A stretch of 64,000 bases of DNA from Aquila chrysaetos chrysaetos (lineage: Eukaryota > Chordata > Aves > Accipitriformes > Accipitridae): NCBI RefSeq assembly GCF_900496995.4, contig NC_044005.1:29368363-29432362 (forward strand), in the 5' to 3' direction. The notes below the pieces were generated by a model that made no database searches, was not told where the DNA came from, and saw only the letters and a program-made list of their open reading frames with translations. A program made the position numbers and the translations under genes. Shown piece by piece: positions 12,101-24,892 of the stretch. Position 1 is the first letter of the stretch; each line of letters starts with the position of its first letter.

Positions 12101-15100
12101 GCCTGGGGACACACCTATGCTAGAAAAGTGATATTTATTTTCTGTCCCTTGTCCAGTTAGAGGTTTCACCACAGAGTGAGTCCTGCAAACGCCTGGAGTA
12201 CTGAAACCATGCACAGGCCAAGTACCTGCTGCTGGACAACACTTCAGAATAGGCAAGACCTGAGGAAGTCAGAAGGCCCGGCGTCTCCAAGCCCTTCTCC
12301 TGACCACCGAGCGGCTAGAGACTCAGTCGGTCAGAGAACGTGTGCCTTCCAACCCTGTCCCACCTTCAGCCTCACTGCTGGGAGTCAGTGGGCCCAAGGG
12401 GGTGTCCTCCCAGTGCTTTACCTCAGCAGCTCAAATACATGCCTAGTTCTTCGCTCAGGGACTTTGGTGCGCTTAAAATTGAGGGAAAATCCTCCACGGA
12501 TACTTTTGTAGAGGAAAACAGGGCAGAGCGTTAGCTCGCTCAATTTAACCGGAGTGAGAGCCAGAGCCAGACCGGAGGTTAATTCAGCACCAGACCTGCA
12601 CAGCACCCTTGGTGGCACAGGCTGCAGCCTGTGCATGGTGCCCAAGGGGGCACGGCTGGCGCCCGCCCCAGCCCTCCGGCTCTTCAGGACAACAAGCTAC
12701 CCATGGAGCAGCGAGGGGGATAAAAAGGGAAAAATTGAATGACTATTCATGTTCCAGCTTCAGGAGGGTTGGGGGTGTACTTAGACACCTCAAAAATACT
12801 GTGGCTAAAACACGCTTACAGTAGATATATGCTAGAGCATAGCCGGGGGGACACATGCAGAGATATAAGGAGCTCAGGACAGAAACACAGCCGGTAAATG
12901 AAAACAAAGATGAATGTACAATGAGTCTGCTTATCATTTCAAAATACTGTCATAGAAAAAGCAACCCAAAAGAAGACAGATATTATTTGTCCCCATCACA
13001 TCCCTGCCCCCCCCACAAAAAAAAAGGGAAATGTTGGCTGTCTATCAGTATCTTTCAGATTTAGATTTTTTTTGGAGGGAGGGTCAGCAAACCAAAACAC
13101 AAAGAGAAATTTTCATTTGATTGGTGATCCAGTTTTATGTCCCATAATACTTTCCATCAACCTTAAAGTCAAAAAATTGCCTATAAAATAAGAGCTGCTG
13201 GGATTGCTAGGAAGAATTTTGTGACAGGTAACTTCCTGCTAATAGCCCCTTATACACAATGTTGTGGAAGAGAAAGAGGTGAAAAAACACTGCTATAAGC
13301 ACTATGGCCATTTAATCCTTAACATGGGAATGTATTTCTGCTCTTTTTCCCTCCCTAGATTCATTTTATGTTCCCATCAGAAGGTTAATTGTGTTAACAG
13401 GAGTTACAGCCACAGGGGAAAGATGTGATTGAATGCTGAGTGCAGTTTTAGCTGATAACCTCCGAGTGAGTGAAAGGGCACAAAAAGGGGTTGATCTCCT
13501 CTAAAGGGGTTGTCAGTCATTCAAGAAAAAATGCAGCTGTGGGAGAAACAGCCTTATCTCCCAGGACACGAAGAAGAGAAGCTATCAAAATAATCTTGAA
13601 GCTACACTCATCCCGGGCTCCGTGTCTGTGCCTGTGGCTCTGACAGCGGAGTTAAATGTGAGTGACTGGCTTTTTTGTGTGCATGAACAACCAGACCCTG
13701 ACTTGATGCACATTCTTGAAGACCAATTAGATTGCATGAAAATGTGTAATTAGCAACAATAGACTCTAAATAATTATACCTCTAAAAATCAAGCATGAAA
13801 TCTTGACATCTTTTAGCTTGATGGCACAACTTCTGTTTGCTGAATTGGGGACATGATTGCATGCCAAGGTTTTAGGTAAGATGAGCAGTGAAATCTTTCC
13901 CATATATTTAAACTTAACCAAAAATGCCTATAGGGGGTCTGCATGAAAAACAAGGACTTCCCTCTCCATTGATCATTTCGGCCCATGTCTGAACTCACCC
14001 TGAAAAATTATATAGGATTTATGGTAAGTAGCTTGGAGAAGAAAGGTTGGGGTTTTTCTGAAATTAAATATTTCTGTAAACTGCAGTTGATGAGAGCAGC
14101 TAGTTGTGGAAATGTCTGCACCCACAGAGTCAGGACAAAGGACCAAGGTATATTTCGGTGCTAGAATACGAGCAGTGGAGTTTGCGTCTGGTTTATCTCA
14201 AAGGTGCACTGCAAACTCCAGAAACAGAAAGCCTTCTCCGCCCTTGCACTCCAGGACTACCTTAGAAACATCTTGGGAGCACTCCAGAAATAGTTTTAGG
14301 TGTTGTTACCAGCTCCATCGCAGTTATCCTTCTCTACCTTGTCAATGGAAAGGATGCTAATCCTCCAGAAACTGAGACCCTTCCTGTTCAGACTCTGGTT
14401 CTGCTGCCTTTACAATGTGGATCCTTTTCTCACACACAGAGCTAAAAATACAGATGCTTGTCCAGTTATAGCCATAATATAACAATGCAGTCTTGCAAGA
14501 AAAAAAACAAGTAGATGGAAAAACACATGTTTAGACTTCTGCTTTAAAACACCCTAATATAAACCTGGCTATCTTTTTCCCCAAAGCTTCTAAGTGCAAA
14601 AAAGTTCTGTAATATTAACATCAACAGTACAACTTGAACAAAACAACTAAAATGCTTATTGACTTGGTAGCAGGGAAAGCCAGTTTGAAATATTTGATCC
14701 TAACACCAGCTAAGCAAGTATGTGTAAAGTGTAAAGCCTGCACTTGTTGATTTCTGAGATAAAAATCAATAAAACTGTCCATAACCTATAACTCTTTGGT
14801 TTACCTCTCCATAGAGATCAAAAGAGAGTAATTAGATTTCTGCCTGACTAGCGGGGGTAGAAAACTGTTTCATTTTGGATCAAAACCTTCCCAGTGGATT
14901 ACACCTTCTATCCACTGCCTATCAACACTTAACAATTGCTTCTGTATTTGACTGACAGAACTACCAGAATGTTGCTATCTAATTTTCAGTGTAGTTGATA
15001 CAGAGGTTTGAAGCTTTATTCTAGTGTCAGATTTTAAAATTAATTCTTCTCACTTCGTATTTTACATTTTTACTCTGCCTGGTGTTTTGTAACAGCCAGC

Positions 15101-15180
15101 GTTGCTAATGTGATAAATAATTAAAAAACAAAACGACAATACCCATCCGACCTCTAATTTACAACAAGCAAAAAAACCTT
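9200..15180. other. Intergenic; no gene recognised
   Basis: Apart from homopolymers (A15 at 11213; C8 then an A-run near 13010) I see no repeat family or coding exon. Frames of 154 and 170 codons at 9451 and 10669 are unsupported. Confidence 0.55.
11213..11227 (+). repeat. A15 homopolymer
   Basis: A run of fifteen A after ATAGAG. I see no retroposed gene or SINE body upstream of it, so it is recorded only as a homopolymer. Confidence 0.85.
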
Positions 15181-15189
15181 AATCTATTA

Positions 15190-15360
15190 TTGATGATCCA
15201 GCCTTTGGATTCAGATATCACTCTAAACAAGCAGTTGTCTGCCTTGGATTGTTGTTGCATTTCATATTCAAATGAGGTTGATGCTGTTGCATATATTTTC
15301 ATCTGATGACATTTTAATATCACCAGATGCTATTGCCTGCCTAGGAGATAACTGCTTCAA
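15190..15360. other. Candidate conserved non-coding element
   Basis: Complex AT-rich sequence with CATATTCAAATGAGG, GTTGCATATATTTTC, two ATGATG-type motifs and TTTTAATATCACC. No repeat signature or coding potential. Function inferred from texture only. Confidence 0.3.
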
Positions 15361-18300
15361 ATACAGCCTCCTTCCCCCTCTAAGCACAGTGATATTAAGG
15401 GACAGGCAGAAAGCAGGTCATGTTTTAAAATAACAGTTTTATAACACTCGCTACTATCACTGTATTCTCACATTTCAACAGTCCTGCAGTCTTTCTGTAA
15501 TAATGGCTTTTTAAAGAGAAATGTCACTTTGCATTTTGATCTTCCTTAACTCTGCAGCTTTTTGAACAGGCTGAGAGCATGAAATATCAAATAACAAATA
15601 GCGCTCGCAACAACTTCACATGCTAGATAGAGATTAATCTATCGGAAAATATGTGACAGCTTAAGTTCAAGTTCCATGTAATGAGCTGTGTTGATGGACA
15701 GATGCAATAAATTCACATCCTGATGCAGAGGACTTTGTCAGATGAAGTCCAGATCACAGACAGCCACCTGCAGCCTCCCAGCACCTCCTGCTCTACTCAG
15801 AGCAAGCATCTGGGGACATTTTGCTTGCTTACTTCCTTACAGGAGTAACGAACCTTCCCATTCTCACAGCTCTGAGCATTTTAAAAATAAAAACTAACCT
15901 CATTTTTAAAAAATAACTAGAATTTTCAGTATTTGAACTTGGCCACAATGTATATTTGTGCAAAAGTATTACATGAGATTTGAGCTTACCTTAAGTGTAT
16001 GCATTTAGACTGAAACTCCCCGTCAGCTGGAACATTTTTCATTGTATCTTGGACAAGATAAAGCACCCTAACCTCTAAAAAGGAATGTATGACTACTGGT
16101 TATTGTTTAGGCTACGTGTGGTTCCCCTGCCCTCGCACAATGCCTGCATAGAGACAGATGTGTGCAGTCTTGGAGGGCTTTATCTCTGTGGCACTATGTC
16201 CTGACACCAAGAAAACCTTAAAATGGTGGCAGAAGGCTGGAGTTAAGGGGTGTGTGTTCTTCCCCTCTTCTCCCAGTGACCACTACAGGGAAATCTAGAA
16301 AAATTCCATGTTAACAGGCTGGTCAAGTACAGTCCACCCCAGGCTGCAGGTCCCCTCTCTCCTCTACGAAGGGAATTGAGGAGGGTGGTGGAGGCGACCA
16401 GATGGTCCAGGATACCCTGCGATTTTCCAAAGCTACCATACCCTGGTCCTGGGCATGCCCCAAGACCTTCTAGTTTTGAATGATGAAATCCTTCCTTGCT
16501 TGACCACAGCAGTCCAGAAGAGCAAGTGTGCCATTAGAGTTCATCAGACCAGAGCACAAGGCAGAGCCCCAAGCTTCAGACCATGAACCTACATTGCCTG
16601 ACAGCCTGGCATTGTGCTGCACGAGCTCACGTTCAGAAGCAAGATGGACATTTTCTTTTCTCTGAAAGACAGACAAGCTAGAGCACAGAGGCATGCCAAC
16701 ATGGATGTACTACTACACTTCAGCTCATTCACATGGTCCCAGTTTAGGCAAGGGTTTTGGCACTGCACTCCCCATTGTGGGATTAATAGATCCAGGACAG
16801 CTCCAGCATCTCTGTTTAGGGAGCTCTTTCCACTGGGAAAGTTTTGGGTGTTTCCACGGGGACAGTTTGGATGCGTTCTCTCTGCCATGCCTGAAATGGG
16901 GACACATGTCCGTGCTCACCCCACGCCAAAGGCAGAAAAAGGGCTATGCTCTGTGCTTGGTGATAATTGTGCTCAGTGTGCCCACAAGTAACATCACCAA
17001 GCAGCAGGGAAATGCTCTATTTTTGTAAATTCATATACAAGATGGGACAATTTGCCCTACTTCCCCATTTGCTTTGTCCCTGCCCAGGCTCACATCTGCT
17101 CTCCAAATCCCGACAGCTTTTTCACTGCAGAGCCCAGCCACCACAACGGCTGTTGTACATGCCAAAGTGCTGGTTCATACACCTGAGCAGTGGATTCTGG
17201 TGGCTTCAAACAGCAATGTGATTGTCTGTGAAATGTGGCAGTAAATATTTTAAACTTAAATATACACTACTGAGAGACATTTTTTTAACCTCAGGACTAT
17301 CAACTCCTTTCCTTACACTCTTCTCCATTTTAAATCAGATTCAATTGTCTCTGTGGTTTTATTCTTCCTCTAGTGAAACATCTCTTTATCCAATATTTAT
17401 CCTTCATCAGTTTCCATTAAATCCTGCTCACATGCATTAGCATTAAAACAGAGACAGTAGAGATTTTCTATGTTATATCCACTCAAGAGTTACATAAGTA
17501 GAAACAACTTTATGCCCAGGCTCCCGGCACAACTTCCAAGTGGCAAAGCTGGTTTAAGTAGCCCCACCCTTCTTCGATGCAATTTACTGGTTCCACCCAT
17601 TGGATTGATAAAACTACGCACAGAAATGTGCCCTAAATTACACCAGTAAAAAACTGACATAAGTAAGTCCTCAAAAAAATAGTATTTTTAGAGTGTTACT
17701 GCATTGCCTTAAATAGTTGTATTGTCAGAATGGCTCTGGTGGTTAAACTGAATGAGGAACTCTTCAGCTATATTCGCCACTCAAGAAATCATTGCACAAA
17801 ACAAACCTGCATTTTGCTGAGATGTAGATGTGCTGGAGGGATCCATTCCTCAACTGCACCCAAAAAACAAATCTTGATTCTGACCTTTTGGAGCACATCA
17901 AATAGACACCCGGGGATGGGGGAAAGGCAAAGCACTTGTCCTCATGCCTAGTTCTAAGCAGTGGCTTACATGCTTTGCTGAATTGGGACTAGTGACTTAA
18001 CTGTGAAATTATTTGTATTTTGTCCTATGGAAGGGTCAATCATTTTATTAGGTAATCTTAGCACATAAGGAGGTCAGTTGAATTGTAAGTGGCATCATCT
18101 TAGCATGAAGCCATTGTTCACCTGACATCTCTGGAAAGGTGTTCGGGCACTTTATGTTCCCTCCATTGATTCCGATTTTCCCAGTGAGAGGACTGTTCTG
18201 GTCTCCCTCACTGCCCCCTGTTCCTCCCCGGCCTTGTTCTTCTTTCTGCTCTGGGAAGGAGGAAGGTTTCTGTCTTTGTTAAAGTCACGCCAGTCAAGAA

Positions 18301-18830
18301 GTACTCCCTTGACATGTAACAGGCTGAAACATAACAGACTTTGAAGAGTTAGCAGTTGCACCTTGTTCTATGGCACGCCTTGCTCTCCAGTCTCCCTTTG
18401 GACAGCAGGTGATTGTGTGATAGATACATACAGTTCCTTTTCCATGGGCACCCAGGGTTGTACGGCTGTCTGTCCACCTCAGCCTCGCAGGCATAGGAAT
18501 TGCACACGAGCTATTTCCAGGCAGGCAGTGTTCTTAGACCTTTCTCTATAGATGCCAATTAGAAGATTAGCGTCTTTTCTCTCCCTGTCTTTGCTATTAA
18601 GTAGTCACACAAAATCTGAGCTGACAAATTGCTCTCTCTGTGGTGTGGGACAAAGACAGACAATAGATCAACATCATTTACTATACTCAAATCTTATTAA
18701 TCACAGATTAATGAGAACATATCGGGGGGAGGGAGGGGGGGGAAGAAATTACCAGAATGTGGGCATATTGTCTTGTTACTCATGTAACATCTGCTGTAGT
18801 TTTACCTTTAGTGTCATGTCATCTTTTATC
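15360..18830. other. Intergenic; no gene recognised
   Basis: AT-rich, largely unique-looking sequence. Frames up to 125 codons (16614-16991) are without motifs. Confidence 0.55.
18724..18742 (+). repeat. G-run cluster, potential G-quadruplex
   Basis: GGGGGGAGGGAGGGGGGGG has enough G-runs for an intramolecular quadruplex and stands alone in AT-rich DNA. Confidence 0.8.
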
Positions 18831-19130
18831 ACATTGAAATAATGTTTGCTCCATAAACATAATTAAGATAATGGGTCCTTCCTTTAACAATTACTGAGGT
18901 ACAGTAGGATTATATTTCTTAGCCATTTGGTTTTTAAAAAAATCTCTCTTAACTACTTTCTGAATGTTTCTATTAGTCATTATGTGATTAACGAAGAGGT
19001 ATTTATAGGCATTAATAGGAACTTGTTATTATCTTTATTATTATTAATTATAATTACTTCTCTGACAAATTGCACATGCAGAAGTAAAACTAGAGTTCAT
19101 CTTTTAGTTTTTAAGCTTAAAGAATTCTTT
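18830..19130. other. Candidate conserved non-coding element
   Basis: Dense TAAT/ATTA cores (CATAATTAAGATAATGGG, GGCATTAATAGG, TATTAATTATAATTAC), with a FOX-like CCATAAACATAATT. Low GC, no simple-repeat array apart from a short ATT stretch. Regulatory role inferred. Confidence 0.3.
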
Positions 19131-19439
19131 CTCTTTTGGGAGTAACTATTACTAATTTTTCATCAATTCACATTACAACAGTGTTGGAGCACGATGTTTG
19201 CTTTGATAGAAGTGCACTTTTCTAACTGTCTCCTTAAAATAAATCTATAGCTGAATTGCACATCAATTTGTTCCCCCATTTTCTCTTCTGCCGTTGCCAT
19301 TGGAAAGGAACATTGTTCAGGTCAGCAACCTAGCACGTGTATTGTCTCAGTGCATTTAACCGCCTACCCTGGCTCCAATCTCCTTTTTTAATTAATTCCT
19401 CCATTTGCCTTTAAGACCTGAAATTTAAAGTTCTGGGTT

Positions 19440-19610
19440 TAAGTAATTAGTATTCTTCACAAGGCCTCCTAATGCCATTATCCTCAATATGGGGGAAGCT
19501 GCTCCGCGGATAAATAGCAAAGTAATTACAGCTATAATCAGCCGACAAATAAAGAGGGACCGCAGTCTACACGTGGGACCGTGTATTTTAAACAATTAAT
19601 TGGCCCTTGC
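19440..19610. other. Candidate conserved element flanking the CpG-rich island
   Basis: Homeobox-core-rich sequence (AAGTAATTAGTATTC, AAAGTAATTACAGC, AACAATTAATTGGCC) directly precedes the CpG-rich block at 19630. The pairing of such DNA with an orphan CpG island is typical of developmental regulatory domains. Conservation not tested. Confidence 0.3.
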
Positions 19611-19629
19611 TCTTCACGTCCCCAGCACT

Positions 19630-19970
19630 CGCTGGTCTCTGCTGGAGAGCGGCCGTGATTAGGGCGGGGGCCGGGCCGGGATTAGCCGCCACCGCGGCGC
19701 TGTCATTACGAGGCGTTTCAGCACCGCATGGCGGGACAGCTCCCCCGGCCGCCGCCCGGGCTGCCGCCGCGCCCCGGCCCCGGCCACGCCCTCGGCCCCG
19801 GCCACGCCCCCGGGCCCTGCCCCGCCCTCGGTCCCGGCCCCGCTGCCGGCCGCGGCCCCGCCGCGCTTCCCCCGGTTTCCCCTCGCCTCCCCGACCGGGC
19901 CCCACCGCTCTTGTTATTTCCCCTCCGTTAATCAGGGTTCTGGAGAGCGGGGCAGGCCCCGACGGGCGGG
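19630..19970. promoter_or_regulatory. CpG-rich island embedded in AT-rich DNA
   Basis: This is a sharply bounded, C-rich, CpG-rich segment between AT-rich flanks that look constrained (19440-19610 and 19970-20045). It has no recognisable coding exon. The open frames through it (for example 186 codons from 19607) encode only Pro/Arg/Ala-rich low-complexity sequence. It could be an orphan CpG island with promoter or Polycomb-type activity, or simply a GC-biased minisatellite. Confidence 0.65.
19770..19860. repeat. GC-rich minisatellite (CCCCGGCCACGCCCTCGG-like units)
   Basis: Two near-perfect copies of CCCCGGCCACGCCC are joined by TCGG, followed by degenerate copies rich in CCCCGGCC and CCCTCGG. 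The unit is about 18 bases. It forms the core of the CpG-rich island. Confidence 0.7.
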
Positions 19971-20049
19971 CCCGCCATCCCGCTAGATGTCTCGTCTCTA
20001 AGTGCCTCAGTGCCATTTCAATCCGGTCGTTAATCCCACCGCACCCTGG

Positions 20050-21120
20050 AAAGGAGCTTGCCACCGCCGTGCCGGCTTACTGCTCATCACCCAGCCCGCA
20101 GGTGCCAGTTTCCCCTGGCAGGTGGCACAGCCCGCGCCCGAGCGCCCAGCATCTCCTGGAGAGCTGAGGACAACGCGCAGCGAGGTTCACAGCTGCCATC
20201 ACAGGGAGCAGGGAAACGCGTAAGGTGGCCAGTGGGCAATGTTAAGGCTGCTACATCTTAATTTCCAACCTTCCTTAGGTTGGGGCACTCTCCACTCCTG
20301 TAGAGATGAGGTCACTGTTCTCGAGTTATTTAAATACTCACAGAGAAGGGGGAAGAGGGAGATCAACTCTGTTGCTCTGTGGCTAAGACAACCAGAGGAA
20401 AACCTAGCCATCTGTTCCAGTCTCTGCTCCAGGAATGGCTCATACTTCTTCATCCAATAGTTGTTCTACCTAGTACCTTGCAGCAGGACTGCCTGCAGGA
20501 ATATTTTGCCCAGACCACAAAGGAATCTAGCACGAAATCCAGTATTTATTATCCCACCTCTGAGGAAACAAGTTCAGCACAGTGGCCTGGTTCCACCTGA
20601 GATGATGGCATGCAGAGACAGAGAGGGTGCACTGCATCTTCTTCACCAGGCCTCAGTGAGATTAGTGGATCTCAGTAAATTGGGAAGTCCTCCTTTTTAG
20701 CCCTTGGCTTAGGCAGTTAACTGGAAGCATGCAGAGACAGATCTGAATCCTCCCAAACAGAGGGTCTGCTGCTATCTCACCTACATCCCGCAAGACTGAT
20801 CTATTCATTCAACTACCGGATATAAGACCAGTGATAAGGTTGCCAGAGCTCTTTGTATCTGGGAAAAGCGAAGCAAAAAAAAGAAAGCGATTCCACTGGT
20901 GTTAAATGTGAAATCTGCCTTGAGGGTTTCAGCACACTCTGAGTACGTGGTGGCAGATTCACCCTCCAGTGGGGAAAGTCCTGCTGAGGCCACAGGCTCT
21001 GACAGGGGAAAGCTTAGACATGCAGCTGCTATGCTCTGGCAAGACCGAGGTCCTTCAAGGTATGGCCAGAAAGAAATCTTCAGGTATGTGGGACTTTAGT
21101 GTCCACAACAGAGGCACCTT
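20050..21120. other. Intergenic; no gene recognised
   Basis: Mixed-composition DNA between the CpG-rich island and the MIR-like remnant. Frames are under 85 codons. No repeat family recognised. Confidence 0.5.
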
Positions 21121-21124
21121 CAAA

Positions 21125-21305
21125 GTAGGGTGACTTTGGGTAGCAGCTACGCAAAGTGGTCTTGAGAATTAGATTTGGATGTAGGTACCTCATTTCTGCC
21201 TAAATTCTGCATCCTTTTGTGGCTTTGGTCTGTAAAATGGGGATATATAGCCTTTCCAAGTGACTGTGAGGATAAAAGTATTCATGGTTTTGAAGTAATG
21301 GTGCT
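21125..21305 (+). mobile_element. MIR/CORE-SINE-like remnant
   Basis: GTGACTTTGGGTAG (21130) is followed by TCTGTAAAATGGGGATA (21229-21245) and then by GTGACTGTGAGGATAAAAGTATTCATG. This is the order of the MIR 3' half (TGACCTTGGGCAAG, TCTGTAAAATGGGGATAATA, TTGTGAGGATTAAATGAG). The middle differs, so part may be replaced. Confidence 0.65.
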
Positions 21306-21969
21306 AAAATTCTGGTAATGGGGAGCCAGAGATAGCTGAGGGCTGCTTACTCACACTATGCTTCCTTTCTCAATAACTAATAGCATGTCTAGGCTTTGAT
21401 GTTGATGGGTAGGCAGAAGAGTGGTCTTGATTAAAAGCATTAATTTACCTCTCTCAGATAACAGATTCATATACACAGGTCTAAATCAGGAGTAACTCCA
21501 TCAAAATAAACAGCCTTTGGGTAAAACAGGTGTAAAAGAGAAGAGAACCAGACCCTGCATCTAGCAGGTATATGACAAGGTAAATGGGCGAACACAAGGA
21601 AAGTGAATTACTGTTATTGTATGTGCACGTTACATTCAGTACCATTAAAATCTAATGCTACAAAGGAAATACCTTTTCAAGCTTGCAAAGTATATGCAAT
21701 AGGGGCTGTCAAAAACTCATCAGAACCTGTGAATTTTTCCTTTGTATATGTTGCCTTCATGGCAGCATTGATGTAAATCAGGAGTACCTTCACTGGCAGA
21801 AAAATGGCAGGATAAAAAAAATCAGGTCTGTTAGCTCTAAGGAAATTAACTGAGACCCATTGACTCAAGAAAACCTTTAGAAAATTTGAATTACATCTTA
21901 AATGAACATTTAATTTCATAATTTGTCACCTTAGATAATAATGTTAAGAGATCTATGCTGGTACAAACC

Positions 21970-22170
21970 CTTGCGTTAATTACAGTAAAAGCCATCAAAT
22001 TAAATTCAATTTCTGGAATCAATATCATTTCTCTAAGTACCATCCCTAATGACAGCCATACCTTTCATTTGGAGTTTTATTAATGCATATGTTATATCTG
22101 TCACCTTCTTCAGTTGCGAGCAAACTCACTGTATGTTAATTCACACCTGATAACAATCGTTTTTCTTGTA
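21970..22170. other. Candidate conserved non-coding element
   Basis: Complex AT-rich sequence with TTGCGTTAATTACAG, TTTATTAATGCATATG, TATGTTAATTCACACC and a SOX-like AACAATCG. No repeat or open frame of note. Confidence 0.3.
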
Positions 22171-22179
22171 CTTACCTTC

Positions 22180-24820
22180 TAAACCTGATGATAGGATGTG
22201 TCAACACCTCTAGGGGTTTTTTTGTTTTGTTTGGGGACTTTGTGCAAGTTTTGTTCTTTTTTTTTTAAATTTGCTGCTAAATGACAGTTTCCAGTGATTT
22301 TAATTATAAGAACGGACAATAAAAACAAAGAGTGAAAAACTTCACTCTCTTTGCTGCAGTCTCCACTGTAACCTCTAGACATGTTGGGACAAAATCTGAG
22401 CAGATAATCTTTTAGAAGATTTTATTTTAGAAATTTCTCTTCTCACTTTAAAAAGAAGTTCTCTCATGCTTCCACACAGATAAAGGATGCCAATAGTTAT
22501 TGACACACACTTCCCCCCTCCTAATAATCTGCTTACATTAAGTATAGACCCAATACTCGGGAAAATTCCCCATCACGCCAGCCTTCCTGTTTATCGCATG
22601 TTTTCACGCTGCGTATCACAGTCAAAGCATCACCTCCTTCGACAGACACTCTCATGACAAACTGCCAGGACACGCGAAAGATTGCTGTGAGTGCATAACA
22701 CCTCATGCTAATTTCCAGCACGTTTCATCTCCGCAGTCTTGCCTCCCTCTACCCACTACACCATCAATGAAGTTTTCCAAAGCAGCATAACTTTAATTAC
22801 ATTTTAACTTCATCACAGAGGGAAGCAATATCTTCATTAACTGTTGGGAGGCAATTTTCAGGTCGAGTTGCAGGTGTCTTTTTTCACTGTGACTGTTTTT
22901 TTCAGGCAAGGCACAACTATGGCAACGTATTAGAAAAATACACTCTTTTCCTTAGCTCTCAGTCGTCCTTTAATAGATTATGAAACTGGTTAGGGTTTTG
23001 TTGTTTGGGTTTTTTTTATAAAAGAGCACCTTTCATGTGACAATAACTGACTCTAGGAACATAAGGTCCAGATGTCCCTCCTCATGTCACCGAATGTTAG
23101 GCCACTTAAAAAATAGGCGTGTAATCTAAATCAGTTGGTTAAATGCCTTCCATGCTCAGTGGAGAGACAGACACCTTCAGGGGCAACTCACCATAGCCTA
23201 AACCAGACCTTCTGGACAGCCTTTTTGGTCTCCCTGTGGCCCAGTTGGGACCACAGGCAACTCAGTCTAGGCATGACGAACCCACATTTAATCTCCATGT
23301 TTTGCTCCACATCAAGGGTGTCCCAAAGGAAACCCCCCTTAGTTTTACTGCAGACCAAGAAGCTGTACAGGCACGAGTGACATTTGGCATTCCTAACCCA
23401 CCCATGAACCCAAACCTCACCCCAAAGACCAGCAGTGCTACTGGTGAGGGAAGACTCCCCAGGCAGAAGAGAGGGAGATGGGGAAAGCTGATAAACATGA
23501 CCCTGAAAAATAACAAAAAAATGTTATGTTTGAGGCAGGAAGGTATCTATTAAGGTAAGTGGAAGTGTTACCAGACTCAAACAAGGAACTCAAAATATTA
23601 TGAGAGATGACAGGAACAAAGAACCTTTGTTGGCTCATGAAAATTTGGGGGTTAAGGGAGCAGAATCCACTTTCAGGTGCCAAAGGCTGCCAGGAAATCT
23701 GCCCACCAGGCTGGAGAGGTCCTGGGCAGAGGGACTACCCGTCGCTGCTTAATTTTGCAGCATTAGACACCACAAACAGTGCTTGTATGTCAGAGGACAG
23801 ACTGTCTTTGTATCAGTTGCTACCTGCTCAGATTTATCAGGCTGGCAAAGTAACAAGCTACCTGTATACACATTATCTGATCACAACAGCAGAATGATTA
23901 TACCAAAACATCCAATTCTGCAAGAATGGCCTATACATGTACTTGCACGTAGAGCATTAGACAGTATTTTGGCTATCAGTACTGTTGCCATCAAAACACT
24001 TGCTCTCATGTTATTTTTATATTAAAGTACCTAACTATAAATGACTGCATGGACACTGCTACAAACAAAGATACATCCTTCAAAATATGTACTTATATCT
24101 ACTGTGAGTTAATCCTGTTTCCTGTGAAAAAGAAGTTTAGAATTGGGCTCTGAAGTAGAAATTTCTCCAGATAGTAAGTGGAGCTGTCAGCCATGCACAG
24201 CTTTAGCTGACCAGAGGTGTGGTGGGGACAAACATTTCTACAACTGAGCACCAGGTGCCCTCAGTTAGCACCCAGAAACGAGGAGCTGTCTCTGCCCTCT
24301 GTTGAAAAATGTGGTTTCACTCAAGACACCCAGCTCCGCACCGGCAGGCTCTCCGGAGCAGGGTCTCACGGCACTGGGCAGCCATCCTCGGTGGTCACCA
24401 GCAGCTCCTCTCCCTGCCCACAAGCTCCCGCAGGCAGAAGGGGGTAGGACCCCGCCAGCTACCCTCTCCTTCACCCTGTCCTCCTCGTTCGACTCTAGTC
24501 ACCCTCCACACTGTGATCTGAACAAGGGAGGGACCCGATGTTAAAAATAGAGTATTACTGTGTGAAATAAGTCTATTTCCTAGTACACACAGGAGGGCAT
24601 CAGATTGGGAATTTTCAACAAGTTACAATCTAAGATTACAAGCCCCCTTATTTTGACGTTGTCTTCCCTCTAATGCAACCTTAATGATGCTACTTTCATT
24701 ACTTTATTATCTGGTTAATTTTTTTGCTTTCTGATACAACTAGAATCACCGCCAAAGACTCGTTCACAAAAAACTTGGGATTTTGTAACACACCACCAAG
24801 AAGGCAGCACAGAAAGGCCT
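22180..24820. other. Intergenic; no gene recognised
   Basis: No element is identified. 23030-23260 has a texture like an old repeat but I cannot assign it. Frames up to 105 codons show no motifs. Confidence 0.5.
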
Positions 24821-24827
24821 GTGTAGC

Positions 24828-24880
24828 TTTATAAATATAAATATATTTTATATTTTATAAACATATTTTTATAAAAATAC
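24828..24880. repeat. AT-rich low-complexity tract
   Basis: An almost pure A/T stretch of TATAAATA and TTTTATA motifs directly abuts the CR1 3' end at 24893. It may be a diverged terminal microsatellite or target-site low-complexity DNA. Confidence 0.7.
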
Positions 24881-24892
24881 CCTGTTTGCTTG

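Noticed and set aside
19588..20167. 158- and 186-codon frames on both strands
   Set aside because: Arg-Gly or Arg-Pro repeats encoded by the GC-rich minisatellite; no coding signal.
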